Part shown: piece by piece, positions 44,459 to 53,798 of the stretch
Numbering within the stretch: the stretch's first letter is position 1
Layout: every line of letters starts with the position of its first letter
NCBI RefSeq assembly: GCF_009734405.1
Contig: NZ_CP046453.1
Coordinates: 1,364,001 to 1,428,000 of the forward strand
Source of the DNA: Corynebacterium comes
GTDB lineage: Bacteria > Actinomycetota > Actinomycetes > Mycobacteriales > Mycobacteriaceae
Direction: 5' to 3'
Length of the DNA: 64,000 bases
The notes under the pieces: generated by a model
What the model was told of the DNA's origin: nothing
Database searches by the model: none
The model's input: the letters and a program-made list of their open reading frames with translations, nothing else
Translations under genes and position numbers: made by a program

Positions 44459-45196
44459 ATGAACATCCGCGCCGAAGTCTGGTCCCCGCTGCAGAACACC
44501 GCCGTCTGGCTCGGCGCGTGGCTCCATGGTCTGGAGGCCACGGACAATCTCGTCGATGCACTCACCGACCTGGGTGGCGAGGGGCTCGTCGGGGTGCTCC
44601 GCGATATCCGCCAGGTGTCGGGCACCGCCCTGTCCGGTGAGGAGCCGGTGCTCCGGTTGGTGCTGTCAGGGCCGGGCGAGGCACCTGCCCTGCGGGCGGG
44701 CAGCGAGGCGGCGGAGGCGACGTCGGAAAGCGGGCTGGGCGCCCTCGTGCTTCGCGACGCCGACCCCCTCACCTCCCACGTCCTCGTCCCGGATCGCGGG
44801 GGTGACTGGCGGTGGTTCGTGGAGGAGCAGCCGCTGCCGGCGCCGGCGTGGCTGAGTCCCGGGGAGGCGGATCAGCTGCTCACGCAGGCCACCAACGAGG
44901 CCGCCCGTCTGGTGCAGGCCTCCGGCTACCGCACGGACGTGCTCAGCTCGCCCCGCCTGACGGTGGGCACCCTGGCGGACTTCTACGACACCCCGGGGTT
45001 GCCCGCCGCGGTGCCTGTCCGGGCGGCGAAACTGTTCGCGCGGGCGGACCGGGTTGCGGCGATCGTGGAGACGGTGACCGAGCGGATGAACGACCACCGC
45101 ATCGACCCGCAGCTGCTGGCCCTGTGGCGGCACGTCCGTGCCGCCCGGATGGCCGGGGTCGCCTACGCGGTGGGCGAGTTCGGGCGGCTGACCTGA
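44459..45196 (+). CDS. Conserved hypothetical protein
   Basis: A 245-residue soluble protein without signal peptide or membrane helix. The N-terminal part ([21 protein letters not shown]) and the central segment [28 protein letters not shown] are distinctive but I do not recognise a domain. The C-terminus is helical. It overlaps the 3' end of the ferrochelatase gene on the other strand by 34 bp. Leaderless start at 44459. Confidence 0.75.
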   Translation: MNIRAEVWSPLQNTAVWLGAWLHGLEATDNLVDALTDLGGEGLVGVLRDIRQVSGTALSGEEPVLRLVLSGPGEAPALRAGSEAAEATSESGLGALVLRDADPLTSHVLVPDRGGDWRWFVEEQPLPAPAWLSPGEADQLLTQATNEAARLVQASGYRTDVLSSPRLTVGTLADFYDTPGLPAAVPVRAAKLFARADRVAAIVETVTERMNDHRIDPQLLALWRHVRAARMAGVAYAVGEFGRLT

Positions 45197-46236
45197 CAGC
45201 AGCCCGGGCGGCAGGCCGCACCGTTGACGGTGCAGCCCTGGACGGTGACGTTGCCCAGACCTGCACGCCCGGAGTTGTCGACCAGCTCGTCGATGATGTC
45301 GACGACCATCCCCGCGAACTCCTGCTCGGGGCCTGCGGTGCGGGTGCGCTCGACGAGAACATTGAGGTCACGGGCGGCGTCGACAAGCTCGGTGTCCAGA
45401 TCCCAGATCACCTCCATGTGATCGGAGATGAAGCCCACCGGGCACACCACCACGGCCGTGATTCCCTCAGCCGCGAGATCGGTGGTGTGGTCCACGATGT
45501 CGGGTTCCAGCCACGGGGTGCGCGGATTGCCGGAGCGTGACTGCCACACGACGTCGTAGGTCGGCACTCCCGCAGCCTCCGCGACCAGACGGGAGGCCTC
45601 CGCGACCTGGCGGGAGTAGAGGTGCGGGTCTGTCGGACCGCCGGCGGCCTCGTCAGCCGCGGTGGGCACGGAATGGGCAGTGAACAGCAGTCGGGTGGTG
45701 GCCAGCTGATCGGCGGGGATCTTCGCGTAGGCCTCCTGCACGGCCTCCGCCATGAGTCGGACGAAGGTGGGGTGATCGTAGAACTGGCGCAGCTTGGTGA
45801 ACTCGATGGGCGCCAGACCCTTGTCCGCCAGGTGCGCGATGATGCGGCGGATGTCCTCGTGGTACTGCAGACAGGCGGAGTAGCCACCCCATGCGGACGT
45901 GGCGAAGACCAGTGCGCGGCGCACCCCGTCCGCCACCATCTGCTCGGCCACGTCCTCACCGAAGGGGTGCCAGTTGCGGTTGCCGAAGTAGACCGGCAGG
46001 TCCCGACCCCGGGTGGCCAGCTCCTTCTCCAGGTTGGCGATGATCTCCCGGTTGAGCCGGTTGATCGGGCTCACCCCGCCGAAGTGGAAGTAATGCTCGC
46101 CGACCTTCTCCAGGCGCTCGCGGGGGATGCCGCGGCCACGGGTGACGTTCTCCAGAAACGGAACGACCTCCTCGTTGCCTTCGGGACCACCGAAGGAGAG
46201 TACGAGGAGGGCGTCGAAATTAGGTCCATCAGTCAT
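45163..46236 (-). CDS. cpfC: Coproporphyrin ferrochelatase CpfC
   Basis: A 357-residue ferrochelatase (older name hemH). In actinobacteria the enzyme inserts iron into coproporphyrin [13 protein letters not shown] opens the chelatase domain, FTAHSVP carries the catalytic His188, and the C-terminus [14 protein letters not shown] (Cys335, 342, 346, 347) with Cys122 provides ligands for the [2Fe-2S] cluster of actinobacterial members. The ATG at 46236 is chosen over one at 46287; TAGTCT ends 7 nt before it. The last codons overlap the convergent gene. Confidence 0.94.
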   Translation of the reverse strand: MTDGPNFDALLVLSFGGPEGNEEVVPFLENVTRGRGIPRERLEKVGEHYFHFGGVSPINRLNREIIANLEKELATRGRDLPVYFGNRNWHPFGEDVAEQMVADGVRRALVFATSAWGGYSACLQYHEDIRRIIAHLADKGLAPIEFTKLRQFYDHPTFVRLMAEAVQEAYAKIPADQLATTRLLFTAHSVPTAADEAAGGPTDPHLYSRQVAEASRLVAEAAGVPTYDVVWQSRSGNPRTPWLEPDIVDHTTDLAAEGITAVVVCPVGFISDHMEVIWDLDTELVDAARDLNVLVERTRTAGPEQEFAGMVVDIIDELVDNSGRAGLGNVTVQGCTVNGAACRPGCCQVSRPNSPTA

Positions 46237-46243
46237 GACGTTC

Positions 46244-46249
46244 AGACTA
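46244..46249 (-). promoter_or_regulatory. -10 element of cpfC, leaderless
   Basis: TAGTCT ends 7 nt before the ATG at 46236. Confidence 0.5.
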
Positions 46250-46307
46250 TCAACCTTCAGGTTGACGAGCCCGCTGAAAGCGGACAAGCGCCGCCATCTG
46301 CCGGGAA

Positions 46308-48269
46308 CTAGACCAGACGGACCGCGTGCGGGGACATGCCCGACCAGCGGACCGGAGACTTCTTGACCACGGAGCCGGAGTTCGGGGCCTCCAGCATCAT
46401 GCCGTCCCCGAGGTAGATCGCCACATGATGGCTGCCGCCGGGACCGTAGAAGATGAGGTCTCCGCGCTCCATCTGGCCGGGGTCGACCTTCGTGCCGTGG
46501 TTGTACTGGTAGCCGGTGTAGTGCGGCAGCGCGATACCGGCGCCGGCGAATGCGTAGAGCGTCAGTCCGGAGCAGTCGAAACCGATCTTGTTGAAGTCAC
46601 CGTAGGAGTCAGCCACCCCACCGTCGCGGATGCCACGCGTCGGGCCGCTCGCGTTGCCGCCGCCCCACGCATAGGGCAGACCGAGCTGGGTTTCGGCGCG
46701 TGCGATGACGGCCTCGATCTGGGCGGAGCGGTCACCGATCGCGGCGACCTCACCTGCGGCCTGCTCGGTGACGTCTTCGATGGTGTCGATCACCGGTACC
46801 GTGATCACCTCCGCGGAAGCCGAGGCATCCGCCACGTCCTCTGCCAGGGTGGCCGGGCTCTGGACCGCGGCGATGTCTGCCGGGGCCGTCTCCTCGTCCG
46901 TGACGGACGGGTAGGGATTGTCCAGCGACGTGTGCTCGGGCTGCGACTGCGCGACGACCGCCGCGGCAGCAGCCACGGCTGCGGCGGTGGCCGCGTCCCG
47001 GAACGCCTGCGCCTCAGTCTCCTGGCGGGTGAGCTCTGCGGCCTCCCGCTCAGCCAGTTCCTGCGCCTCTGCGCGGGCGCGGGCCTCATCCTCAGCCTGA
47101 CGGGCAGTCTCGGCCGCTGCCTGGGCCTCCGCTTCTCGACGCTCGCGGTCCTCCCGCCGCTGCTCGACCTCGAGGGCCGCCTGCTCCTCGGCCTCAGCTG
47201 CCGCCACCGCGGCCTTCTCTGCGGCAGCCTTTTCCTCCTGCTGCTGCTCGACCTCGAGGGCCGCCTGCACCGCCGCTTCTGCGACCTCCGCGGCTTCTGC
47301 TGCCGCCACCGCTGCCTTCTCTGCGGCAGCCTCCTCTTCCTGCTGCTGCTCGACCTCGAGGGCCGCCTGGACCGCCGCTTCTGCGGTGTCCGCAGCCTCG
47401 ACTCGTGCTGCGTCTGCTGCGGCGGTCTCTTCCTCGGCGATTCTTCGTGCCCCGGCAGCCGCCTCCGCGTCTGCTGCGGCCAGGTCCTCGGCATCCTTCC
47501 GGGCGGCTTCAGCGGCGCGGTACTCCTCCGCGTCCTGCTGCGCGGCGTTGCCGGCGGCGATCTCGTTGCGAGCGGCGTTCAGCTGCTCCCGGGCTGCGTC
47601 GCGTTCGGCCGCCAGACGGTCACGCTCGGCGGCGAGAACGGTGATCTGCGCGTTGTTTCTCTCGATGGCTCCGCGAACGTCGGTCTCCCGGATCGCTGCC
47701 CGGGCTTCGCGTTGCTCCGCGAGGTCACGGGCCAGGCGTAGCTGGGACTCCCGGTTCGCCTGCTCCGTGCGCAGCTGATCGAGTTCCTCGAGCGCAGCGC
47801 GCTGCTTGTCGGAGTTGGTGCGGAGGTAGGTCTGACGGTCAAGCGAGTCGTTGGAGGCGTCCTCACCGGCGAGGGTGATCACCGCCGGCGGTGCCGCGGT
47901 CCGGCGGTAGGCGGCTCGGGAGATCTCGTCGAGTCTGACCTGCGCCTGATCGATCTTCGCCTGGGTCCCGTCCAGCTCCGCACGGGCGGTGAGGACGGCC
48001 TGGCGTGCCTGTTCTGCGGTGGCCTGCGCATCGTGGAGGTCGACCAGGGACTTGTTGACCTCCTCGTGCAGCCCCCCGATCTCGAGCGCCAGGCGGTCAA
48101 TCTCGGACTCGGTCCGGGTGACGTCACCGACCAGGCCGGTGGCTGTCGTCGCGGCAGTGTCCGGTGTCGCGGAGGTGACCGCGGGTGAGAAAGCGGTCAG
48201 GCTCGCCGCGCAGAGCGCGGTGGCGATGACCGTACGCAGGCGCGCACGGCTGAAGTTGGTCGGAATCAC
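46308..48269 (-). CDS. Secreted NlpC/P60 peptidoglycan hydrolase with coiled coil (RipA-like)
   Basis: A 653-residue secreted D,L-endopeptidase expected to split peptidoglycan stems during cell separation. A Sec signal peptide (residues about 1-36) is followed by a long Ala/Glu/Gln-rich coiled coil (about 45-420) and a C-terminal NlpC/P60 domain from about residue 535, with catalytic Cys in GFDCSGL, His in SHHVAIYLG and a further polar residue downstream. The coiled coil holds tandem copies of a 28-34-residue unit. GTG start at 48269 behind a strong GAGGAGGA ribosome-binding site. Position between cpfC and the acn region matches the corynebacterial RipA homologue. Confidence 0.92.
   Translation of the reverse strand: MIPTNFSRARLRTVIATALCAASLTAFSPAVTSATPDTAATTATGLVGDVTRTESEIDRLALEIGGLHEEVNKSLVDLHDAQATAEQARQAVLTARAELDGTQAKIDQAQVRLDEISRAAYRRTAAPPAVITLAGEDASNDSLDRQTYLRTNSDKQRAALEELDQLRTEQANRESQLRLARDLAEQREARAAIRETDVRGAIERNNAQITVLAAERDRLAAERDAAREQLNAARNEIAAGNAAQQDAEEYRAAEAARKDAEDLAAADAEAAAGARRIAEEETAAADAARVEAADTAEAAVQAALEVEQQQEEEAAAEKAAVAAAEAAEVAEAAVQAALEVEQQQEEKAAAEKAAVAAAEAEEQAALEVEQRREDRERREAEAQAAAETARQAEDEARARAEAQELAEREAAELTRQETEAQAFRDAATAAAVAAAAAVVAQSQPEHTSLDNPYPSVTDEETAPADIAAVQSPATLAEDVADASASAEVITVPVIDTIEDVTEQAAGEVAAIGDRSAQIEAVIARAETQLGLPYAWGGGNASGPTRGIRDGGVADSYGDFNKIGFDCSGLTLYAFAGAGIALPHYTGYQYNHGTKVDPGQMERGDLIFYGPGGSHHVAIYLGDGMMLEAPNSGSVVKKSPVRWSGMSPHAVRLV
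47160..47400 (-). repeat. In-frame tandem repeats in the coiled coil of the NlpC/P60 protein
   Basis: Three copies of a unit encoding AALEVEQ(Q/R)-type sequence: the shared ACCTCGAG core recurs at 47167, 47251 and 47353, spaced 84 and 102 bp (28 and 34 codons). The last two copies are nearly identical over about 100 bp. Confidence 0.8.
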
Positions 48270-48724
48270 GTGTCCTCCTCACGACCCCGCAACGTCAAGC
48301 TGGCAGTCTTGACTAGGCAGATGTCAGGTCGATTGTCCATCGGTGCAGGCACACGGGTATCCAGACCCCGTAACAACTCCAGGTGACTCTCCGCGCTTGG
48401 CGTGCTTCCCCACATGCCCGAGCGATGACGGTGACAGCAGACCCACATCCTTCGTGGTGTCAAGCTGTGACTCCTGATTTCGTTTGGGGCTTCCATCGAC
48501 CCGTGAGCCGATAAAGGCACCATAGAACACGCCCGCAGCCCGTGACCCAATATTTACCAACGCTCAGATAACTAAAGTCTGACCACATGACTTACTAAAG
48601 GTCACTGACCTGCACTGTCACAAGCCTGCAACGATCATGTGATATTCATCACAATAATCTTCAGGTAGGGCAAATCTCCCCGTGGTAGTGGATAACAATA
48701 CGGACAAGAATTGCGGAGGTCGGG
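48270..48724 (-). other. 455-bp gene-free leader/promoter region of the NlpC/P60 gene
   Basis: The longest gene-free stretch of the window. It contains a perfect GlxR-type site (48638-48653) and, nearer the gene, two clear minus-strand hairpins: 48434-48468 (ACAGC/GCUGU base with an inner CCAC/GUGG helix) and 48353-48371 (ACGGG/CCCGU). The distal part (48540-48720) is AT-richer and probably holds the promoters. No small ORF is convincing. A long structured 5' leader is possible. Confidence 0.6.
48638..48653. promoter_or_regulatory. GlxR (CRP-type) binding site
   Basis: TGTGA-TATTCA-TCACA matches the GlxR/CRP consensus TGTGA-N6-TCACA in all ten defined bases. It is about 370 bp upstream of the NlpC/P60 gene, so cAMP-GlxR probably controls that gene. 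Confidence 0.75.
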
Positions 48725-49243
48725 TCAGGCCTGGAAACTTGACTTTCCGTCCCGTGCGCGGGAGCGACGTCGGGCTGCCACTGCGGCGAAAGTCGCGGTC
48801 GCCACCACTGAGATGGCGATCACAGCCACGGCCGAAGGCCAGCTGACGGCCGCCGCGTTGACGTCGTCGACGAACTGACGGGTCGCCCCGACCAGATCGG
48901 GGTTGCCCAGGAACGGATACTGGGCGGCCTCCAGGTCCGCCCGGGAATGCGTGCCGCTGACCACCGCGCCAGACAGCGGCGCCCGGACGATGACGGTGTC
49001 CAGGTCGGTGATCATCAACAGATCCTGGGCCACGTCGCGCATGTCCGGAGTGTGGGCAGGCGTCTGCTCGAGGATGACCACGCCCAACGACCCGAAGTCG
49101 GTCGCCTCGGCGTGGCTGACGGCGTCGACCAGCCCCGGCTCCAGCTCGGCGGCCTTCTCCGCCGGAACAAAGGCGCCGAAGGCGACGGAGTCCTCGTCGA
49201 GCTGATGGGCGAGATCGTCCAGGTCGACGTCGGCGGGAATCAT
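48725..49243 (-). CDS. DUF6676-type membrane protein (Rv1476-like)
   Basis: A 172-residue protein with an N-terminal soluble domain beginning [14 protein letters not shown] and one C-terminal membrane helix (about residues 137-160) followed by a basic tail (ARRRSRARDGK). The same type of gene, related to mycobacterial Rv1476, lies beside the NlpC/P60 and aconitase genes in other corynebacteria. Function unknown. The ATG at 49243 is chosen because homologues begin at this point; an in-frame start at 49282 is possible. Confidence 0.8.
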   Translation of the reverse strand: MIPADVDLDDLAHQLDEDSVAFGAFVPAEKAAELEPGLVDAVSHAEATDFGSLGVVILEQTPAHTPDMRDVAQDLLMITDLDTVIVRAPLSGAVVSGTHSRADLEAAQYPFLGNPDLVGATRQFVDDVNAAAVSWPSAVAVIAISVVATATFAAVAARRRSRARDGKSSFQA

Positions 49244-49376
49244 CTTTTTGGGCCACTTCCTTACAGGATCCTGCAGTTCCAACGGTGCCGTCTACTGCCT
49301 GTCACAGTCGGTTATATCGGCCACGGGTGTGGCGGGGGTGATGGCGCGCCGCCAGGTCCGGACCGAATACCAAAAA

Positions 49377-49392
49377 CAAAACGCCCGTACTG
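49377..49392. promoter_or_regulatory. AcnR operator in the acn promoter
   Basis: The 16-mer CAAAACGCCCGTACTG fits the AcnR consensus CAGNAC-N3-C-GTACTG except at one base. It overlaps the -35/-10 spacer of the acn promoter (-10 TAGAAT at 49394-49399), where the repressor blocks polymerase. Confidence 0.75.
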
Positions 49393-49393
49393 T

Positions 49394-49399
49394 TAGAAT
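49394..49399 (+). promoter_or_regulatory. -10 element of acn
   Basis: TAGAAT directly follows the AcnR operator; the leader to the ATG would be about 120 nt. Confidence 0.55.
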
Positions 49400-49524
49400 T
49401 GCGACAGTCGTTGGTATTAAACCCTAGTATTGGGTACGGACCATCGCGTTCTGCCGGCGTGCGACTGCCTTGACCGGGGTAGACCGTCCGCGGGTATCGA
49501 ACATCTCAGTTCAATGAAGAGGAA

Positions 49525-52317
49525 ATGGAGCTCCCTGTGACCGAAAGCAAGAACTCCTTCAACGCCAAGCGCACTCTCGAGGTCGGCGAAAAGTCTTATG
49601 ACTACTACGCCCTCGACGCCGTGCCGGGCATGGAGAAGCTGCCGTACTCCCTGAAGGTTCTCGGCGAGAACCTGCTTCGCACCGAGGACGGCGCGAACAT
49701 CACCACCGAGCACATCGAGGCAATCGCCAACTGGGATCCGAAGGCGGAGCCCTCCATCGAGATCCAGTTCACCCCGGCACGCGTCCTCATGCAGGACTTC
49801 ACCGGTGTCCCCTGCGTCGTCGACCTCGCCACCATGCGTGAGGCCGTGAAGACCCTGGGCGGCAACCCGGACGAGGTCAACCCGCTGAACCCGGCCGAGA
49901 TGGTCATCGACCACTCCGTCATCGTTGAGGCCTTCGGCACCTCCGACGCCCTCGAGAAGAACGTCGCCATCGAGTACCAGCGCAACGAGGAGCGTTACCA
50001 GTTCCTGCGTTGGGGCGCCGAGAACTTCTCCAACTTCCGCGTTGTTCCCCCGGGAACCGGCATCGTCCACCAGGTCAACATCGAGTACCTCTCCCGCGTT
50101 GTCTTCGACAACGAGGGCGTCGCGTACCCGGACACCTGCATCGGCACCGACTCCCACACCACCATGCAGAACGGCCTGGGCATCCTGGGCTGGGGCGTCG
50201 GTGGCATCGAGGCTGAGGCCGCCATGCTGGGCCAGCCGGTCTCCATGCTCATCCCGCGCGTGGTCGGCTTCAAGCTGACCGGCCAGATCCCGGCCGGCGT
50301 CACCGCCACCGACGTGGTTCTGACCATCACCGAGATGCTGCGTAACCACGGCGTCGTCCAGAAGTTCGTCGAGTTCTACGGCAACGGCGTCAAGTCCGTC
50401 CCGCTGGCGAACCGCGCGACCATCGGCAACATGTCCCCCGAGTTCGGCTCCACCTGTGCGATCTTCCCGATCGACGAGGAGACCATCAAGTACCTCGAGC
50501 TCACCGGCCGCAGCAAGGAAGACGTCGCCCGCGTCGAGGCCTACGCCAAGGCTCAGGGCATGTGGCTGCTCGAGGATGCTCCGGAGGCAGTCTACTCCGA
50601 GTACCTCGAGCTGGACCTGTCCACCGTCGTCCCGTCCATCGCCGGCCCGAAGCGCCCGCAGGACCGCATCCTGCTGACCGAGGCCAAGGAGCAGTTCCGC
50701 AAGGACCTGCCGACCTACGCACCCGACGAGACCGTTGAGCCCGTCCGCGCCACCAAGGTCGAGGGCGACGACTACAACCAGTCCTTCGCAGGCAACGGCG
50801 AGTCCGCTGCCGAGGGCGCCGAGGGCCGTGCCTCCAAGCCGGTCGTCGTGGAGTCCCCGCAGGGCGGCGAGTACACGCTCGATCACGGTATGGTCGCCAT
50901 CGCGTCCATCACCTCCTGCACCAACACCTCCAACCCGTCCGTCCTGGTCGCCGCCGGCCTGCTGGCCCGCAAGGCCAGCGAGCTGGGTCTGAAGTCCAAG
51001 CCGTGGGTCAAGACCATCTGTGCACCGGGTTCCCAGGTCGTCGACGGCTACTTCAAGCGCGCCGACCTCTGGAAGGACCTGGAGGCCATGGGCTTCTACC
51101 TCTCCGGCTTCGGTTGCACCTCCTGCATCGGCAACTCCGGTCCGCTCCCGGCTGAGGTCTCCTCCGCCATCAACGAGCACGACCTGGCCGCCACCGCAGT
51201 CCTCTCCGGCAACCGTAACTTCGAGGGTCGCATCTCCCCCGACGTCAAGATGAACTACCTGGCCTCCCCGCCGCTGGTCATCGCCTACGCCATCGCCGGC
51301 ACCATGGATTTCGACTTCGAGAACGAGGCCCTGGGCCAGGATCAGAACGGCAACGACGTCTTCCTGAAGGACATCTGGCCCTCCACCGAGGAGATCGAGT
51401 CCACCATCGAGGGCGCCATCTCCCGCGAGCTCTACGAGGCTGACTACGCTGACGTCTTCAAGGGCGACAAGCAGTGGCAGGAGCTGGAGATCCCGACGGG
51501 CAAGACCTTCGAGTGGGACGAGAACTCGACCTACATCCGCAAGGCACCGTACTTCGACGGCATGTCGCTCGAGGCATCCGACGTCACCGACATCAAGGGC
51601 GCCCGCGTCCTTGCCAAGCTCGGCGACTCGGTGACCACCGACCACATCTCCCCGGCCTCCTCCATCAAGCCGGGCACCCCGGCGGCCCAGTACCTGGACG
51701 CCCACGGTGTGGAGCGTCAGGACTACAACTCCCTGGGTTCCCGTCGTGGCAACCACGAGGTCATGGTCCGCGGCACCTTCGCCAACATCCGTCTGCAGAA
51801 CCAGCTGGTCGACGTCACCGGTGGCTACACCCGTGACTTCAGCCAGGAGGGTGGCCCGCAGGCCTTCATCTACGACGCCGCCGAGAACTACAAGGCTGCC
51901 GGCACCCCGCTGGTCGTCCTGGGTGGCAAGGAGTACGGCACCGGATCTTCCCGCGACTGGGCTGCCAAGGGCACCAACCTGCTCGGCGTGAAGGCCGTCA
52001 TCACCGAGTCCTTCGAGCGTATCCACCGCTCGAACCTCATCGGTATGGGCGTCATCCCGCTGCAGTTCCCGGCCGGCGAGTCCCACGGCTCCCTGGGCCT
52101 GGACGGCACCGAGGTCTTCGACATCGAGGGCATCACCGCTCTGAACAACGGTGAGACCCCGAAGACCGTCAAGGTCTCCGCCACCAAGGAAGACGGCTCC
52201 ACCGTCGAGTTCGACGCGATTGTCCGCATCGACACCCCGGGCGAGGCTGACTACTTCCGCAACGGCGGTATCCTGCAGTACGTCCTGCGCCAGATGATCG
52301 CCGCGGCCAACGCCTAA
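49525..52317 (+). CDS. acn: Aconitate hydratase
   Basis: A 930-residue monomeric aconitase of the AcnA/IRP type, converting citrate to isocitrate in the TCA cycle. The 4Fe-4S ligands are Cys465 ([10 protein letters not shown]), Cys531 and Cys534 ([13 protein letters not shown]). The swivel domain with [14 protein letters not shown] is at the C-terminus. ATG at 49525 with AAGAGG before it. The codon choice is visibly stronger (few rare codons) than in neighbours, as expected of a highly expressed gene. It is followed by a terminator and acnR, and preceded by the AcnR operator. Confidence 0.98.
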   Translation: MELPVTESKNSFNAKRTLEVGEKSYDYYALDAVPGMEKLPYSLKVLGENLLRTEDGANITTEHIEAIANWDPKAEPSIEIQFTPARVLMQDFTGVPCVVDLATMREAVKTLGGNPDEVNPLNPAEMVIDHSVIVEAFGTSDALEKNVAIEYQRNEERYQFLRWGAENFSNFRVVPPGTGIVHQVNIEYLSRVVFDNEGVAYPDTCIGTDSHTTMQNGLGILGWGVGGIEAEAAMLGQPVSMLIPRVVGFKLTGQIPAGVTATDVVLTITEMLRNHGVVQKFVEFYGNGVKSVPLANRATIGNMSPEFGSTCAIFPIDEETIKYLELTGRSKEDVARVEAYAKAQGMWLLEDAPEAVYSEYLELDLSTVVPSIAGPKRPQDRILLTEAKEQFRKDLPTYAPDETVEPVRATKVEGDDYNQSFAGNGESAAEGAEGRASKPVVVESPQGGEYTLDHGMVAIASITSCTNTSNPSVLVAAGLLARKASELGLKSKPWVKTICAPGSQVVDGYFKRADLWKDLEAMGFYLSGFGCTSCIGNSGPLPAEVSSAINEHDLAATAVLSGNRNFEGRISPDVKMNYLASPPLVIAYAIAGTMDFDFENEALGQDQNGNDVFLKDIWPSTEEIESTIEGAISRELYEADYADVFKGDKQWQELEIPTGKTFEWDENSTYIRKAPYFDGMSLEASDVTDIKGARVLAKLGDSVTTDHISPASSIKPGTPAAQYLDAHGVERQDYNSLGSRRGNHEVMVRGTFANIRLQNQLVDVTGGYTRDFSQEGGPQAFIYDAAENYKAAGTPLVVLGGKEYGTGSSRDWAAKGTNLLGVKAVITESFERIHRSNLIGMGVIPLQFPAGESHGSLGLDGTEVFDIEGITALNNGETPKTVKVSATKEDGSTVEFDAIVRIDTPGEADYFRNGGILQYVLRQMIAAANA

Positions 52318-52348
52318 GCGAATCACCTGCGCAGTGTGAACTGCCCTT

Positions 52349-52415
52349 GAGAGGGGGCTGCATCCCCGGACAGGCGCCATGCCGCCGGGGAGGGCAGCCC
52401 CCTCTCCCCTTTTTT
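52349..52415 (+). terminator. Terminator/attenuator between acn and acnR
   Basis: Outer arms 52349-52361 and 52394-52406 pair over 13 bp, an inner CCCCGG/CCGGGG helix extends the stem, and six T follow (52410-52415). Read-through would be needed for acn-acnR co-transcription. Confidence 0.9.
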
Positions 52416-52455
52416 CCTGCTTTTCCAGCTTTTCCTGCGAACAGGAGATCCCCCC

Positions 52456-53022
52456 ATGCCCGTGGTCAGCGACACCGAGCTCTCGCGCAGGCGCGCCGAC
52501 ATTCTCGAGGGTGCCAGGCGTTGCTTCGCCGAGCACGGCTACGAAGGCGCGACCGTACGCCGTCTGGAGCAGGCCACGGGGAAATCCCGGGGGGCGATCT
52601 TCCACCACTTCAGTGACAAGGAGAACCTGTTTCTCACGCTGGCCCGGGAGGACGCTGCCCGGCAGGCCGAACTGGTCGCCGAGGAGGGCCTGGTCGAGGT
52701 GATGCGGGACATCCTCCATCATCCCGAACGCCACGACTGGTTGGCCACGCGGCTGGAGATCTCCAAGATGCTGCGTACCGACGCCGGATTCCGCTCACGG
52801 TGGCGCGAACACCAGGAGGTCCTGGACAAGGCCGTTCGCGAACGTCTCGCCCGCCTGGGGGCAGACGGGCGCATGCGCACGGACGTCACACCGGAGATCC
52901 TGCACACCTACCTGGAGACTTTCCTCGACGGTCTGATCACCCGTCTGGCCTCCGGCGGCTCCACCGAGGGTCTAGAGCAGGTGCTCGACCTGGTGGAGGG
53001 AACCGTGCGGCGTCGCTCATAG
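52456..53022 (+). CDS. acnR: TetR-family repressor AcnR
   Basis: A 188-residue TetR-family repressor of acn. The N-terminal helix-turn-helix (SRRRADILEGARRCFAEHGYEGATVRRLEQATGKSRGAIFHHF, split here across residues 8-50) is typical; in Corynebacterium AcnR binds a site in the acn promoter and is released by citrate/Mg or iron-related signals. The gene lies 138 bp after acn, separated by a terminator. An ACAGGAGAT ribosome-binding site precedes the ATG. Confidence 0.94.
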   Translation: MPVVSDTELSRRRADILEGARRCFAEHGYEGATVRRLEQATGKSRGAIFHHFSDKENLFLTLAREDAARQAELVAEEGLVEVMRDILHHPERHDWLATRLEISKMLRTDAGFRSRWREHQEVLDKAVRERLARLGADGRMRTDVTPEILHTYLETFLDGLITRLASGGSTEGLEQVLDLVEGTVRRRS

Positions 53023-53041
53023 GTTCGCACGGTCGAGCGTA

Positions 53042-53047
53042 TACACT
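53042..53047 (+). promoter_or_regulatory. -10 element of the amidotransferase at 53056, leaderless
   Basis: TACACT ends 8 nt before the ATG at 53056. Confidence 0.5.
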
Positions 53048-53055
53048 CACTCCAT

Positions 53056-53793
53056 ATGTCGAACTTCCTTCTCGTCTCTCTGCGCTCCGGTGAACTGGCC
53101 GACCAGATTGCGGCCGCAGAGCTGCGTGATTTCCTCCGGGCCACCCGTCTTGATCCGGAGGAACTGACCCACGTCAACATCTCCGACGTCGACATCTCCG
53201 CCGGCGACCTCGGTGAGTATGACGGGGTGATGGTCGGCGGAAGTTCCCTCAACATCACCAACCGTCACTGGGACGAGTGGCAGCTCCACGTCCACGCGGA
53301 GCTGGCCCGCATCTGTGCCGTCGGCGTCCCCGTGTTCCTCGTCTGTTACGGAGCCAGCTGGCTGACCCACATCAATGGCGGCCAGATCGGGCCCACCTAC
53401 GCGGAGGGTTCGGGCAGGACGGTCATCGAGCTCACGGAAGAAGGCCACCGGGATCCCCTGTGCGTCGACATGCCGGAGATGTTCACGTCGCTGACCGGAC
53501 ATACGGAGAGCGTCGAGAAGCCCGGCAAGGGGATCACTGTCCTGGCTACCGGACCATCCTGCCCGGTCCAGTTCTTCCGTTCCGGGGAGCAGGTGTGGGC
53601 GACCCAGTTCCACGCGGACATGGACGCGGAGGCCATGAAGGACCGCATGGACTTCTACTACGACTACGGGTATTTCTCTCCGGATGACTACCACGCGATC
53701 GTCGCGTCTCTTCCGTCGGTCGACACCGTGTGGAGCAACCGGCTGCTCAAGAACTTCGTGGACTACTGCGGGCAGCCGCTCCAGACCGTCTGA
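53056..53793 (+). CDS. Class-I glutamine amidotransferase-like protein
   Basis: A 245-residue GMP-synthase-type glutaminase domain standing alone. The nucleophile elbow is FLVCYGASWL (Cys about 98) and the His in ATQFHADMD (about 182). The third triad residue, normally Glu in HPE, is Asp in HAD here. Downstream sequence WSNRLLKNFVDYCG resembles the paralogue at 59736. Stand-alone members act on small amines or are of unknown substrate. Located directly after acnR as in other corynebacteria; meets the SDR gene tail to tail at 5 bp. Confidence 0.87.
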   Translation: MSNFLLVSLRSGELADQIAAAELRDFLRATRLDPEELTHVNISDVDISAGDLGEYDGVMVGGSSLNITNRHWDEWQLHVHAELARICAVGVPVFLVCYGASWLTHINGGQIGPTYAEGSGRTVIELTEEGHRDPLCVDMPEMFTSLTGHTESVEKPGKGITVLATGPSCPVQFFRSGEQVWATQFHADMDAEAMKDRMDFYYDYGYFSPDDYHAIVASLPSVDTVWSNRLLKNFVDYCGQPLQTV

Positions 53794-53798
53794 GGGGC

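Noticed and set aside
47160..47400. CRISPR-like or satellite array
   Set aside because: The repeats are in frame inside a coiled coil, differ in spacing and have no spacers.
48270..48620. c-di-AMP (ydaO-type) riboswitch in the NlpC/P60 leader
   Set aside because: Expected from gene type, but the conserved GACAGCU-ACCUC core and the GGGUGAAUC-like segment are not found on the minus strand; hairpins alone do not prove it.
49417..52734. A 1105-codon open frame antisense to acn
   Set aside because: It mirrors the strong codon bias of acn in GC-rich DNA, has a low-complexity composition and crosses the acn promoter; acn itself is unambiguous.
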